NCBI RefSeq assembly: GCF_035994185.1
Contig: NZ_CP108538.1
Location: 4,379,501 to 4,443,500 of the forward strand
DNA length: 64,000 nucleotides
Direction: 5' to 3'
Origin: Streptomyces sp. NBC_01217
Lineage (GTDB): Bacteria > Actinomycetota > Actinomycetes > Streptomycetales > Streptomycetaceae
Of the stretch, positions 52,270 through 60,549 are shown piece by piece. The translations under genes and the position numbers were made by a program. The notes beneath the pieces were generated by a model. The model was not told the DNA's origin, searched no databases, and saw nothing but the letters and a program-made list of their open reading frames with translations. Position 1 is the first letter of the stretch, and every line of letters begins with the position of its first letter.

Positions 52270-52278
52270 TTATCCACA
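52270..52278. promoter_or_regulatory. DnaA box upstream of paaA
   Basis: TTATCCACA, the classic DnaA box, 45 bases upstream of the TetR-type operator, in the gap between the DUF5819 operon and paaA. Confidence 0.55.
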
Positions 52279-52322
52279 GGGTTGACACCCTACGGGCCAC
52301 CGACTCACCATTGAAGACAATG

Positions 52323-52341
52323 AACCGAACGATCGGTCGGT
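52323..52341. promoter_or_regulatory. TetR (PaaR)-type operator 2, paaABCDE promoter
   Basis: AACCGAACGATCGGTCGGT, the same 18-base core as the tetR/paaN operator in reverse orientation, 17 bases before the paaA start codon, where bound repressor would block the promoter or early elongation. Confidence 0.75.
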
Positions 52342-52357
52342 CGGTAGGGAGTCCGGG

Positions 52358-53365
52358 ATGACGGCAGTGACTGCGGACCAGACAGCGCAGGCGGGATCAG
52401 GCGGGCCCGAAGGGGCCGGTGCGGCCCTGTCAGCGGCCTTCGACGCCGCGGTGGCGGCGGACGAGCGCATCGAGCCGCGTGACTGGATGCCGGATGCGTA
52501 CCGCGCCTCGCTGGTCAGGCAAATGGCCCAGCATGCCCACTCCGAAATCATCGGAATGCAGCCGGAGGCCAACTGGATCACGCGAGCGCCCTCGCTGCGC
52601 CGCAAGGCGATCCTGATCGCCAAGGTGCAGGACGAGGCCGGGCACGGGCTCTACCTCTACAGCGCCGCGGAGACGCTCGGCACCGGCCGCGAGGAGCTGC
52701 TCGACAAGCTCCACGCGGGCCGCCAGAGGTATTCCTCGATCTTCAATTACCCGACGCTGACCTGGGCGGACGTGGGCGCGATCGGCTGGCTCGTGGACGG
52801 CGCCGCGATCACCAATCAGGTGCCGCTCTGCCGCTGCTCCTACGGTCCGTACGCCCGGGCGATGGTCCGCATCTGCAAGGAGGAGTCCTTCCACCAGCGT
52901 CAGGGCTACGAGCTGCTGCTCACCCTCAGCCGCGGCACCCCGGCACAGCACGAGATGGCGCAGGACGCGGTGAACCGCTGGTGGTGGCCGTCCCTGATGA
53001 TGTTCGGCCCGCCGGACGACGCATCGGCCCATTCGGCGCAGTCGATGGCCTGGAAGATCAAGCGTCACTCCAACGACGAGCTGCGACAGCGCTTCGTGGA
53101 CATCTGCGTCCCCCAGGCCGAGGCGCTGGGGCTCACCCTCCCGGACCCGGATCTCCGGTGGAACGAGGAGCGTGGACAGCACGACTTCGGGGCGATCGAC
53201 TGGCAGGAGTTCCAGGAGGTCCTCAAGGGCAACGGCCCGTGCAACGAGCAGCGCCTCAGCCAGCGCCGCCGGGCGCACGAGGAGGGCGCCTGGGTCCGGG
53301 ACGCGGCGGTCGCGTACGCCGAGAAGCACACAGCGGTTCGCAACGATGGGGAGGCGACAGCATGA
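52358..53365 (+). CDS. paaA: 1,2-phenylacetyl-CoA epoxidase subunit PaaA
   Basis: A 335-residue catalytic ferritin-like subunit of the phenylacetyl-CoA monooxygenase. Diiron ligands fit the motifs [14 protein letters not shown] and [15 protein letters not shown] (two EXXH-type helices). It attacks the aromatic ring of phenylacetyl-CoA to form the 1,2-epoxide, with PaaC as structural partner and PaaE supplying electrons. GGGAG precedes the ATG. First gene of a tightly coupled paaABCDE operon behind the TetR-type operator. Confidence 0.96.
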   Translation: MTAVTADQTAQAGSGGPEGAGAALSAAFDAAVAADERIEPRDWMPDAYRASLVRQMAQHAHSEIIGMQPEANWITRAPSLRRKAILIAKVQDEAGHGLYLYSAAETLGTGREELLDKLHAGRQRYSSIFNYPTLTWADVGAIGWLVDGAAITNQVPLCRCSYGPYARAMVRICKEESFHQRQGYELLLTLSRGTPAQHEMAQDAVNRWWWPSLMMFGPPDDASAHSAQSMAWKIKRHSNDELRQRFVDICVPQAEALGLTLPDPDLRWNEERGQHDFGAIDWQEFQEVLKGNGPCNEQRLSQRRRAHEEGAWVRDAAVAYAEKHTAVRNDGEATA

Positions 53366-53652
53366 ACAGCTCGACCGAATGGCCGCTGTGGGAGGTGTTC
53401 GTGCGTTCGCGCCGCGGGCTGTCCCACACCCACGCGGGCAGCCTGCACGCCCCCGACGCGGAAATGGCCCTGCGCAACGCACGCGATCTGTACACGCGCC
53501 GCTCCGAGGGCGTCTCCATCTGGGTGGTCCCGTCCGCCCAGGTCACGGCCTCCTCGCCGGACGAGAAAGACTCCTTCTTCGAGCCGGCCGGTGACAAGCC
53601 GTACCGGCACCCGACGTTCTACGAGATCCCGGAAGGGGTGAAGCACCTGTGA
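53362..53652 (+). CDS. paaB: 1,2-phenylacetyl-CoA epoxidase subunit PaaB
   Basis: A 96-residue subunit with the family pattern [21 protein letters not shown] and [12 protein letters not shown]. It bridges PaaA-PaaC units in the complex. ATG overlaps the paaA stop (ATGA). Confidence 0.95.
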   Translation: MNSSTEWPLWEVFVRSRRGLSHTHAGSLHAPDAEMALRNARDLYTRRSEGVSIWVVPSAQVTASSPDEKDSFFEPAGDKPYRHPTFYEIPEGVKHL

Positions 53653-54350
53653 CCGCGGCCCTCGCCCTGGGCGACGACGCGCTGGTGCTGTCGCACCGGC
53701 TGGGGGAGTGGGCGGGCCACGCCCCCGTGCTGGAGGAGGAATTGGCCCTGGCCAACATCGCCCTGGATCTGCTGGGGCAGGCCCGGGTGCTGCTCTCCCT
53801 CGTCGGGGACGAGGACGAGCTGGCGTATCTGCGCGAGGAGCGCGCCTTCCGCAACGTCCAGCTGGTCGAGCAGCCGAACGGCGACTTCGCCCAGACCATC
53901 GCCCGCCAGCTCTACTTCTCCGTCTACCAACGGCTGCTGTACGAGCAGCTGGCGGCCGGTGAGGGCCCGTTCGCCGGGCTGGCGGCGAAGGCGGTCAAGG
54001 AAGTCGCCTACCACCAGGACCACGCGGAGCACTGGACGCTACGGCTCGGCGACGGCACGGCCGAGAGTCACGACCGGATGCAGCGCGGGGCGGACGCCCT
54101 GTGGCGGTTCACCGGCGAGCTGTTCCAGCCCGTCGAGGGTGTGGAGATCGACTGGCAGTCGCTGCACAGCGGCTGGCTGGAGTCCGTCACCGCGGTGCTG
54201 GAGCGGGCCACGCTGACCGTGCCGGCCGGTCCGCAGTCCGGAGCGTGGACGGCGGGCGCGGGGCGCCAGGGCATCCACACCGAACCCTTCGGCAGGATGA
54301 TCGCCGAGATGCAGCATCTGCATCGCAGCCACCCGGGGGCGTCATGGTGA
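53649..54350 (+). CDS. paaC: 1,2-phenylacetyl-CoA epoxidase subunit PaaC
   Basis: A 233-residue ferritin-like subunit, structural partner of PaaA (LANIALDLLGQARVLLSL and AYHQDHAEHWTLRLGDG). In this family the metal site is degenerate. The GTG start overlaps the paaB stop (GTGA). Confidence 0.95.
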   Translation: MTAALALGDDALVLSHRLGEWAGHAPVLEEELALANIALDLLGQARVLLSLVGDEDELAYLREERAFRNVQLVEQPNGDFAQTIARQLYFSVYQRLLYEQLAAGEGPFAGLAAKAVKEVAYHQDHAEHWTLRLGDGTAESHDRMQRGADALWRFTGELFQPVEGVEIDWQSLHSGWLESVTAVLERATLTVPAGPQSGAWTAGAGRQGIHTEPFGRMIAEMQHLHRSHPGASW

Positions 54351-54850
54351 CCGAAACGCTTCTGGAGGAGGAGCTGCACCGGCTCGCGGGCTCTGTTCCC
54401 GATCCCGAACTGCCCGTGCTGACCCTGGACGAGCTGGGAGTCCTGCGGGGTGTGGACGTGGTGGCACCGGGCAAGGTCACCGTACGTCTCACCCCGACCT
54501 ACACCGGCTGCCCGGCGATCGAGGCCATGTCCGCCGACATCGAGCGGGTGCTGCACGACCACGGCATACCGGAGGTCTCCGTGCTCACCGTGCTCTCGCC
54601 GGCCTGGTCCACGGACGACATAAGCGCTGAAGGGCGGCGCAAGCTGGCCGAGTTCGGCATAGCGCCCCCGCGCCCGCACGACGCCACGGCTCCCGCGGGA
54701 GGCCCGGTGCCGCTCACGCTCTCGGTCCGCTGCCCGCACTGCGGCTCGACCGATACGGAGCTGCTGAGCCGGTTCTCCTCCACCGCCTGCAAGGCGCTGC
54801 GCCGCTGCGTGACATGTCGCGAACCGTTCGACCACTTCAAGGAGTTGTAG
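54344..54850 (+). CDS. paaD: Phenylacetate degradation protein PaaD
   Basis: A 168-residue protein: an N-terminal MIP18/DUF59 domain (DPELPVLTLDELGVLRGV, TPTYTGCPAIEAM) and a C-terminal zinc ribbon with CPHC and CVTC pairs. PaaD is thought to help insert iron into the epoxidase. It overlaps paaC by 7 bases; ATG at 54344 and GTG at 54347 are alternative starts, the former closer to the GGGGG site. Confidence 0.93.
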   Translation: MVTETLLEEELHRLAGSVPDPELPVLTLDELGVLRGVDVVAPGKVTVRLTPTYTGCPAIEAMSADIERVLHDHGIPEVSVLTVLSPAWSTDDISAEGRRKLAEFGIAPPRPHDATAPAGGPVPLTLSVRCPHCGSTDTELLSRFSSTACKALRRCVTCREPFDHFKEL

Positions 54851-55909
54851 ATGTTCCATCCGCTCCGGGTCCGCGCGATCGAACGGCTCACGGACGATTC
54901 GGTGGCCGTCACCCTCGCCGTACCGTCCGAGCTGCGCGAGACCTTCCGCCACAAGCCCGGCCAGCACCTCAATGTGCGCTACACCGTCGACGGCGAGGAG
55001 ATTCGCCGCTCGTACTCGATCTGTTCCCCGGCCACCGAGCAACCGGCCGACCCGATGCTGCGGGTGGGCATCCGGCTCGTCGACGGCGGCGCGTTCTCCA
55101 CATACGCGCTGAAGGAACTCGCCGTCGGTGACCTGATCGAGGCGATGGCTCCGATGGGCCGCTTCGCGCTCACGCCCCGTGCCGGACGCTTCGCGGCCAT
55201 CGTCGGGGGCAGTGGAATCACCCCGGTGCTGTCGATCGCGGCGACGCTGCTGGCGCGGGAGCCCGACGCGAGTTTCTGCCTGGTCCGCAGTGACCGGACG
55301 GCGGTTTCGACGATGTTCCTTGACGAGGTCGCCGACCTCAAGGACCGCTATCCGGACCGGTTCCAGCTGGTGACGGTGCTCTCCCGGGAGGAACAGCAGG
55401 CAGGCCTGCCGTCCGGCCGGCTGGACCGGGATCGGCTCACCGAGTTGCTGCCCGCGCTGCTTCCGGTGCCGGATGTGGACGGCTGGTATCTGTGCGGCCC
55501 GTTCGGACTGGTCCAGGCGGCCGACCGTGCGCTGCGCGGCCTGGGCATCGACCGGATCCGTATCCACCAGGAGATCTTCCATGTGGACGACGGGCCGAAC
55601 GCGACCGCCCGCACCCGTGTCGAGGCACCCGCACACAGCACACTCACCGCGACACTGGACGGCCGCTCGGGCAACTGGCCGGTCCAGGACGGCGAATCAC
55701 TGTTGGAGACGGTGTTGCGCAGCCGTGCCGACGCGCCGTACGCCTGCAAGGGCGGTGTGTGCGGAACGTGCAGAGCTTTCCTGGTCTCCGGCGAGGTCCG
55801 GATGGACCGCAACTTCGCACTGGAACCGGAAGAGACCGAGGCGGGCTATGTGCTGGCCTGCCAGTCGCATCCGGTCACGCCGGAGGTGGAGCTCGACTTC
55901 GACCGCTGA
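54851..55909 (+). CDS. paaE: 1,2-phenylacetyl-CoA epoxidase reductase PaaE
   Basis: A 352-residue reductase with FAD-binding barrel (RRSYSICSPA), NADPH-binding domain (GGSGITPVLSIAATLL, WYLCGPFGLV) and C-terminal plant-type [2Fe-2S] ferredoxin, Cys in YACKGGVCGTCRAF and VLACQSHP. It transfers electrons to PaaA. AGGAG lies inside the paaD end; ATG follows the paaD TAG directly. Last gene of the operon. No paaK, paaG or paaJ homologue is seen here, so the rest of the pathway must be elsewhere. Confidence 0.95.
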   Translation: MFHPLRVRAIERLTDDSVAVTLAVPSELRETFRHKPGQHLNVRYTVDGEEIRRSYSICSPATEQPADPMLRVGIRLVDGGAFSTYALKELAVGDLIEAMAPMGRFALTPRAGRFAAIVGGSGITPVLSIAATLLAREPDASFCLVRSDRTAVSTMFLDEVADLKDRYPDRFQLVTVLSREEQQAGLPSGRLDRDRLTELLPALLPVPDVDGWYLCGPFGLVQAADRALRGLGIDRIRIHQEIFHVDDGPNATARTRVEAPAHSTLTATLDGRSGNWPVQDGESLLETVLRSRADAPYACKGGVCGTCRAFLVSGEVRMDRNFALEPEETEAGYVLACQSHPVTPEVELDFDR

Positions 55910-55956
55910 CACCCGCCCCCGATCCACCCACCCCGCCTTCCGTTCTTCCCTTCTCA

Positions 55957-55970
55957 TAGAACCTGTTCTA
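55957..55970. promoter_or_regulatory. KstR-type operator before the acyl-CoA dehydrogenase
   Basis: TAGAACCTGTTCTA fits TNNAACNNGTTNNA, the KstR box of mycobacteria and rhodococci, at all defined positions with 6-base perfect arms. It lies 58 bases upstream of the dehydrogenase start; TTGACG begins 3 bases after it and could be the -35 box. Confidence 0.65.
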
Positions 55971-56027
55971 TCTTGACGGCCCGTCAGGTCCGGGTACGGG
56001 AGCAGCGGTTCGCGGGAGGCCAGGGCA

Positions 56028-57179
56028 GTGGACTTCACCTTCACCGAGGAACAGCAGGCAGCCACTGAGGCGGCGAAAGCGGTCTTCTCGGGCGTCGTAC
56101 CCGACGGAGTGCCCAGCCCCGCTCTCGTGCCGGGCGCGGTGGCCGAGGACATCGACCGGTCTCTGTGGGCCGGGCTCGCCGCGGGCGACCTCCTGAGCCT
56201 GACGCTGTCGCCGGAGCACGGCGGGACCGGGCTCGATCTCATCGCACTCTGCCTGGTGCTGCGTGAATCCTCCAGGGTGCTTGCGAGGGTGCCGCTGCTG
56301 GAGACGTGTGCGGTCGCCATGGTGCTTCAGCGCTACGGCGACGCGGGGCTGGCGGCGGAGCTGCTGCCCCGCGTCGGCCGGGGTGAGCTGGTTCTCACGG
56401 TCGGGGCCAACGGCCGCTCCGGCCACGATCCGGCCGAGCTCGCCGTGACCGCCCGCCGGGACTCCGGCGACAGCGACAGCGGCTCGGTCTGGGTGCTCGA
56501 CGGGGTGCAGTCAGGGGTGCCGTGGGCGCAGGTCGCGGACTGGATCGCCGTGCCCGCCCACACGGCCGACGGCCGCGCCGTCCTGTCCCTGGTACGCCAC
56601 TCCGACGAAGGCGTCACGCTGGCTGAACAGGTGTCCACCAGCGGCGAGTTGCTCGCCGAGGTCCGGCTCGACGGCGTACGGGTGGAGGACCGCGCACTGA
56701 TCGACACCGCCGACGCCTGGGAATGGCTGCGCGCCCTGCTCACCACCGGAACCTGCGCGCTCGCGCTGGGCCTTGGCGAGACGGTGCTGGCCATGACGAG
56801 CGAATACACGGGAAAGCGCGAGCAGTTCGGGTTCCCCGTCGCCACGTTCCAGTCCGTCGCCGTCCAGGCCGCCGACCGGTACATCGATCTGCGGGCCATG
56901 GAACTGACACTCTGGCAGGCGGCCTGGAGGATCTCCACAGGTACAACCGGCGCGCTGCCCGCCGAGGGCGACATCGCCGTGGCGAAGATCTGGGCGTCGG
57001 ACGGTGTCCGCAGGATCGTGCAGACGGCACAGCATCTGCACGGCGGCTTCGGCGCGGACACCGACTACCCGCTGCACCGCTTCCACGCCTGGGCGAAGCA
57101 GATCGAACTCTCCCTGGGCCCAGCAGCGGCGCACGAGGCAGCCCTGGGCGATCTGCTGGCCGCCCATCCCCTCGGCTGA
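56028..57179 (+). CDS. Acyl-CoA dehydrogenase (FadE, sterol/lipid-type candidate)
   Basis: A 383-residue acyl-CoA dehydrogenase. The N-terminal domain starts MDFTFTEEQQAATEAAK; the C-terminal domain has AMTSEYTGKREQFGFPVATFQSVA split across the flavin site and IVQTAQHLHGGFGADTDYPLHR. I do not see the usual catalytic Glu motif (YEGT) and the second half matches the FadE subgroup that forms heterotetramers with a non-catalytic partner, as in sterol side-chain degradation. The GTG start has GGGAGG 10 bases upstream. Single gene after paaE, separated by a KstR-type operator. In vivo substrate unknown. Confidence 0.88.
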   Translation: MDFTFTEEQQAATEAAKAVFSGVVPDGVPSPALVPGAVAEDIDRSLWAGLAAGDLLSLTLSPEHGGTGLDLIALCLVLRESSRVLARVPLLETCAVAMVLQRYGDAGLAAELLPRVGRGELVLTVGANGRSGHDPAELAVTARRDSGDSDSGSVWVLDGVQSGVPWAQVADWIAVPAHTADGRAVLSLVRHSDEGVTLAEQVSTSGELLAEVRLDGVRVEDRALIDTADAWEWLRALLTTGTCALALGLGETVLAMTSEYTGKREQFGFPVATFQSVAVQAADRYIDLRAMELTLWQAAWRISTGTTGALPAEGDIAVAKIWASDGVRRIVQTAQHLHGGFGADTDYPLHRFHAWAKQIELSLGPAAAHEAALGDLLAAHPLG

Positions 57180-57240
57180 GAACCACGAGCCCGACCCCGG
57201 AGGCCCCGGGACGGTCTCAACTGGACCCAACCCGACCGGC

Positions 57241-57585
57241 TCAGAGCACGAAAGCCGGGTTGCCGTTGTCGGTGACCATCGGGCGTCCGGCACCGTCCCA
57301 GGCGAGCATCCCGCCGTCGATGTTCACGGCGTCGAGGCCCTGCTGCACCAGATACTGGGTGACCTGGGCGGACCGGCCACCGACCCGGCACATCACATGC
57401 ACGCGCCGACCGTCCTCGACGGCCTCGGTCAGCTCGCCGAAGCGACTCACGAAGTCACTCATCGGAATGTGCAGAGCGCCTTCGACATGTCCGGCCGCCC
57501 ACTCGTCGTCCTCACGGACATCCAGCACAAAGCCGTCCGACGGCACCACCGCGACATCCACCGAGGGCAGCGGGGCGAAATTCAT
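57241..57585 (-). CDS. Rhodanese-like sulfurtransferase domain protein
   Basis: A 114-residue single rhodanese domain: FVLDVREDDEWAAGHVEGALH and the active-site loop VMCRVGGRSAQV with Cys about residue 70. Transfers sulfane sulfur or senses redox; partner not evident. AGAAGG-like site before the ATG is weak. It follows the J-domain gene on the same strand by 46 bases and may be co-transcribed. Confidence 0.9.
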   Translation of the reverse strand: MNFAPLPSVDVAVVPSDGFVLDVREDDEWAAGHVEGALHIPMSDFVSRFGELTEAVEDGRRVHVMCRVGGRSAQVTQYLVQQGLDAVNIDGGMLAWDGAGRPMVTDNGNPAFVL

Positions 57586-57631
57586 GGGTCATGCCTTCTC
57601 TCGTACGTACGCTCCAGAGTCACCTGAAACG

Positions 57632-58603
57632 CTACTGCACCAGCCCCGCCAGCTCCGCCTCGCGCCGAGTGACCTCGCCCAGGAGCTGATCGGCGATCTC
57701 GTCGAGCAGCCGGTCCGGATCGTCGGGCGCCATCCGCAGCATGGCCCCGATCGCGCTCTCCTCCAACTCCTGGGCGAGCACCGTCAGCAGTTCCTTGCGC
57801 TGGGTCAGCCACTCCAGCCGGGCGTAGAGCTCCCCGCTCTCGCCGAGCTCCGCCCGCTCCGCGACCGGCCCGGCCGCCCACTCCTGCGCCAGCTCCTTCA
57901 GCAGCGCCTCGTCGCCGCGCCCGTAGGCGCCGTTGACGCGGGTGATGAACTCGTCCCGGCGCGCCCGCTCCTTCTCGTCCTGCGCCAGGTCCGGGTGGGC
58001 CTTGCGCGCCAGCTCGCGGTAGAGCTTGCGCGCCTCCTCGGTCGGCCGGACCCGCTTGGGCGGCCGGACCGGCTGCTCGGTCAGCATCGCCGCTGCCTCG
58101 GGGGACAGCCCGTCCGAGTCCATCCAGTCGTGGAACAGCTCGTCGACGCCCGGCATCGGCATCACGATCGCCCGGGCCTCCTGCGCCTTGCGAAGGTCTT
58201 CGGGGTCACCGGTCCTGGCGGCCCGGGCCTCCGCGATCTGCGCATCGAGCTCATCGAGGCGGGCGTACATCGGCCCGAGCTTCTGGTGATGCAGCCGGGA
58301 GAAGTTCTCGACCTCGACCCGGAAGGTCTCCACCGCGATCTCGAACTCGATCAGCGCCTGCTCCGCCGCCCTCACAGCCTTCGCAAGCCGAGCCTCGGGC
58401 CGAGCCCCCTCAGCGGTCCCGTCGGCAGCCTCGCCGACCCCCTCAGCGGCGCCAGCGGCGTCGGCCTCCGGACCGGCGCCATCATCGGCACCGGCCGGCC
58501 CTCCGTGCTCCGCATCCTGCGCAGGCTGCTCGTGCTGCCGGTCGTTGTCCTGCCGGTCATCGTCGTTCCGGGTGGTCGGCGCCCCGGCCGCTTCGTGGGT
58601 CAC
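57632..58603 (-). CDS. J-domain-containing protein with long helical N-terminus
   Basis: A 323-residue soluble protein. Residues 1-70 are acidic and disordered, about 70-145 form a coiled coil (FEIAVETFRVEVENFSRLHH, LDELDAQIAEARAARTG). A J-domain-like segment (about 190-235) has KLYRELARKAHPDLAQDEKE then FITRVNGAYGRGD, including the HPD that stimulates Hsp70. The C-terminal 80 residues are helical (TQRKELLTVLAQELEESAI). It may be a specialised DnaK cochaperone; the HPD and flanking positions are in the right place, but the G/F and zinc domains of DnaJ are absent. Single gene or first of two with the rhodanese gene. Confidence 0.82.
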   Translation of the reverse strand: MTHEAAGAPTTRNDDDRQDNDRQHEQPAQDAEHGGPAGADDGAGPEADAAGAAEGVGEAADGTAEGARPEARLAKAVRAAEQALIEFEIAVETFRVEVENFSRLHHQKLGPMYARLDELDAQIAEARAARTGDPEDLRKAQEARAIVMPMPGVDELFHDWMDSDGLSPEAAAMLTEQPVRPPKRVRPTEEARKLYRELARKAHPDLAQDEKERARRDEFITRVNGAYGRGDEALLKELAQEWAAGPVAERAELGESGELYARLEWLTQRKELLTVLAQELEESAIGAMLRMAPDDPDRLLDEIADQLLGEVTRREAELAGLVQ

Positions 58604-58661
58604 CCGTCCAGCGTATGGCCACCGTCCACGCCCCGAGGACGCGCGGTCGGCACAAAGCTCC

Positions 58662-60122
58662 TCACACGCCCAGTTCGGCGGCTATCCGCCCCGAACCGAT
58701 GGCCCGCACCAGCTCCGCGTGGTCCGCCTCCGTGCGGTCCGCGTACGTCACCGCGAACGCCGCCACCGCCTCGTCCAGCTCTTCGTTCTTGCCGCAGTAG
58801 CCCGCGATCAGCCGCGGATCGGCGCTGTGCGCATGGGCCCGCGCCAGCAGTGCACCCGTCATCCGGCCGTAGTCGTCGACCTGATCGGCTGCCAGGGCCG
58901 CCGGATCCACACTGCCCTTGCGGTTCCTGAACTGCCGCACCTGGAACGGGCGTCCGTCGACGGTGGCCCAACCCAGCAGGATGTCGCTGACGACCTGCAT
59001 CCGCTTCTGCCCGAGCACCACCCGGCGCCCCTCGTGCGCCACCTCCGGCACATCGAACCCGACAGCCGGGAGGTAGGGCGCCAGCACGGAGGGCCGCGCC
59101 TCCTTCACCTGCAGCACCAGGGGCTCACCACGGTGATCGAGCAGGAGCACCACGTACGACCGGGTGCCGACGCTCCCCGTACCGACCACCCGGAACGCCA
59201 CGTCATGGATCGCATACCTGGCGAGGAGCGGTACGCGGTCCTCCGAAATCGTGCCCAGATAGTCACCGAGTCCCGCCGCCACCGCCGCGGCTTCCTCGTC
59301 CGGCACCCGCCGCAGAACCGGCGGCGCGTCTATGAAGCGGCGTCCGCCGTCCCCGGAATCCTCGGTGGACTTGGCCGCGAAGCGGGCGCTGGTGTTGTTA
59401 CGGGCCTTCTCCGAGACCCGCTCCAGGGTGCCGAGCAGATCCCGCGCGTCCGTGTGCGAGACCAACTCCTCGTCCGCGATGGCGTTCCACGCGTCGAGTG
59501 CGGGCAGTCTGGCCAGCAGACGCATCGTCCGCCGGTATGCGCCCACCGTGTCGTACGCGCCCCGGCGGCAGGTGTCCTCGTCCGCCCCCGCCTCGCGCCC
59601 GGCGAGAACCAGCGAGGTGGCGAGGCGCTTGAGGTCCCATTCCCAGGGGCCGAACACGGTCTCGTCGAAGTCGTTCAGGTCGATGACCAGACTGCCCCGC
59701 GCGTCGCCGTACAGGCCGAAATTGGCCGCGTGCGCATCGCCGCAGAGCTGGGCGCCCACCCCGCTGACCGCTGTGCCCATCAGGTCATGGGCCATCAGCC
59801 CGGCCGAACCGCGCAGAAACGCGAACGGCGTGGCCGCCATCCGTCCCACCCGGATCGAGGTGAGTCCGGGCACCCTGCCCCGGCTCGACTCCTCGACCGC
59901 CTGCACCGCATCCGGCCGCCCGGCAGGCAGGTCAAGAGCTGAGTGAGCGGCCCTGGGCACCCTCTCCCGCAGCGTCTTGCCCGCCTCCCTGGGCGACTGC
60001 GGCGCACTCCCGCCCACCGCGGTCGCCGCATTCGTCCGGCGCGCGAATCCGGGTACGACCGGAATGCGCGGATCACCTGCCACAGCCCGCTGAACCGGCA
60101 CTGTCGCTTCGATTTCACCCAT
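58662..60122 (-). CDS. DUF2252 family protein
   Basis: A 486-residue protein of the DUF2252 family, which has a protein-kinase-like/APH-like fold. Visible are GAQLCGDAHAANFGLYG (resembling the HGDxxxxN catalytic loop), VIDLNDFDETVFGPWEWDLKRLA (metal-binding Asp) and QVKEARPSVLAPYLP (candidate N-lobe Lys). Physiological role unknown; some members are next to stress or antibiotic genes. I chose the ATG at 60122 with GGGAGG 10 bases upstream. Monocistronic. Confidence 0.85.
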   Translation of the reverse strand: MGEIEATVPVQRAVAGDPRIPVVPGFARRTNAATAVGGSAPQSPREAGKTLRERVPRAAHSALDLPAGRPDAVQAVEESSRGRVPGLTSIRVGRMAATPFAFLRGSAGLMAHDLMGTAVSGVGAQLCGDAHAANFGLYGDARGSLVIDLNDFDETVFGPWEWDLKRLATSLVLAGREAGADEDTCRRGAYDTVGAYRRTMRLLARLPALDAWNAIADEELVSHTDARDLLGTLERVSEKARNNTSARFAAKSTEDSGDGGRRFIDAPPVLRRVPDEEAAAVAAGLGDYLGTISEDRVPLLARYAIHDVAFRVVGTGSVGTRSYVVLLLDHRGEPLVLQVKEARPSVLAPYLPAVGFDVPEVAHEGRRVVLGQKRMQVVSDILLGWATVDGRPFQVRQFRNRKGSVDPAALAADQVDDYGRMTGALLARAHAHSADPRLIAGYCGKNEELDEAVAAFAVTYADRTEADHAELVRAIGSGRIAAELGV

Positions 60123-60224
60123 GGCGCGCAGCCTCCCCCGCCCTCGTCCTGCGCTCCTGGCCCCATGCCTGTCGCAGATCAATTGCGACGAAGGTACCGC
60201 CGTCCGCCGAAAGCCGTCTGCCCC

Positions 60225-60256
60225 TGTGGAAAACTCACCGCGCGGCCTGTGGACAA
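60225..60256. promoter_or_regulatory. Pair of DnaA boxes in the DUF2252 upstream region
   Basis: TGTGGAAAA (60225) and TGTGGACAA (60248) point the same way, 23 bases apart. The second is the exact complement of TTGTCCACA. They are 103-134 bases upstream of the DUF2252 start. Confidence 0.5.
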
Positions 60257-60289
60257 CACTCTGTCCTGGGCAGACCCGGTCGGGCCGGG

Positions 60290-60483
60290 TCAGACGCCGA
60301 CGGCCTCTTCCAGTTCTTCCTCGTCATCCGCCCCGGTCCGGGCTTCGGCCTTGACGTGCCGCCCCCGTCGCTACGCGGCCCCTGCCTCCGTGCACTCGGC
60401 GACAGCAGCGGCCGGAGCCGGCACCGCCACGTCCTTCCGCCGCTTCCCCTCGACCAGTCCCGCAGTCCCGCAGTCCCGCGACA
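60290..60483 (-). pseudogene. Possible relic of a small protein with in-frame stop
   Basis: On the minus strand one reading frame gives a basic, then Ala-rich segment (LVEGKRRKDVAVPAPAAAV), meets TAG (60371-60373), and continues RRGRHVKAEARTGADD followed by an acidic tail ending in VGV and TGA (60290-60292). The charged tail and codon bias look like coding sequence on both sides of the stop, but no good start or ribosome site is seen. Could be chance; low confidence. Confidence 0.25.
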
Positions 60484-60549
60484 CCCATTCACAGGCCGGC
60501 GGCCCACCACAAAACGGACCCCCACCGCCCCCTCGGCGTCCGGTACGCC

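Larger units (their letters stand above)
60123..60549. other. 427-bp region without an intact gene
   Basis: Between the DUF2252 and HxlR genes. It holds two DnaA boxes (60225-60256), the remains of a small minus-strand frame (60290-60483, listed separately) and a triple GGGACTGC repeat near 60460-60483. Other open frames are Arg/Pro-rich and lack ribosome sites. Confidence 0.5.

Noticed and set aside
54068..55636. Minus-strand frame of 522 codons opposite paaC-paaE
   Set aside because: Shadow; the paa proteins are unmistakable on the plus strand.
56723..58930. Plus-strand frame of 735 codons from the acyl-CoA dehydrogenase into the J-domain gene
   Set aside because: Crosses several true genes on both strands and has no domain.
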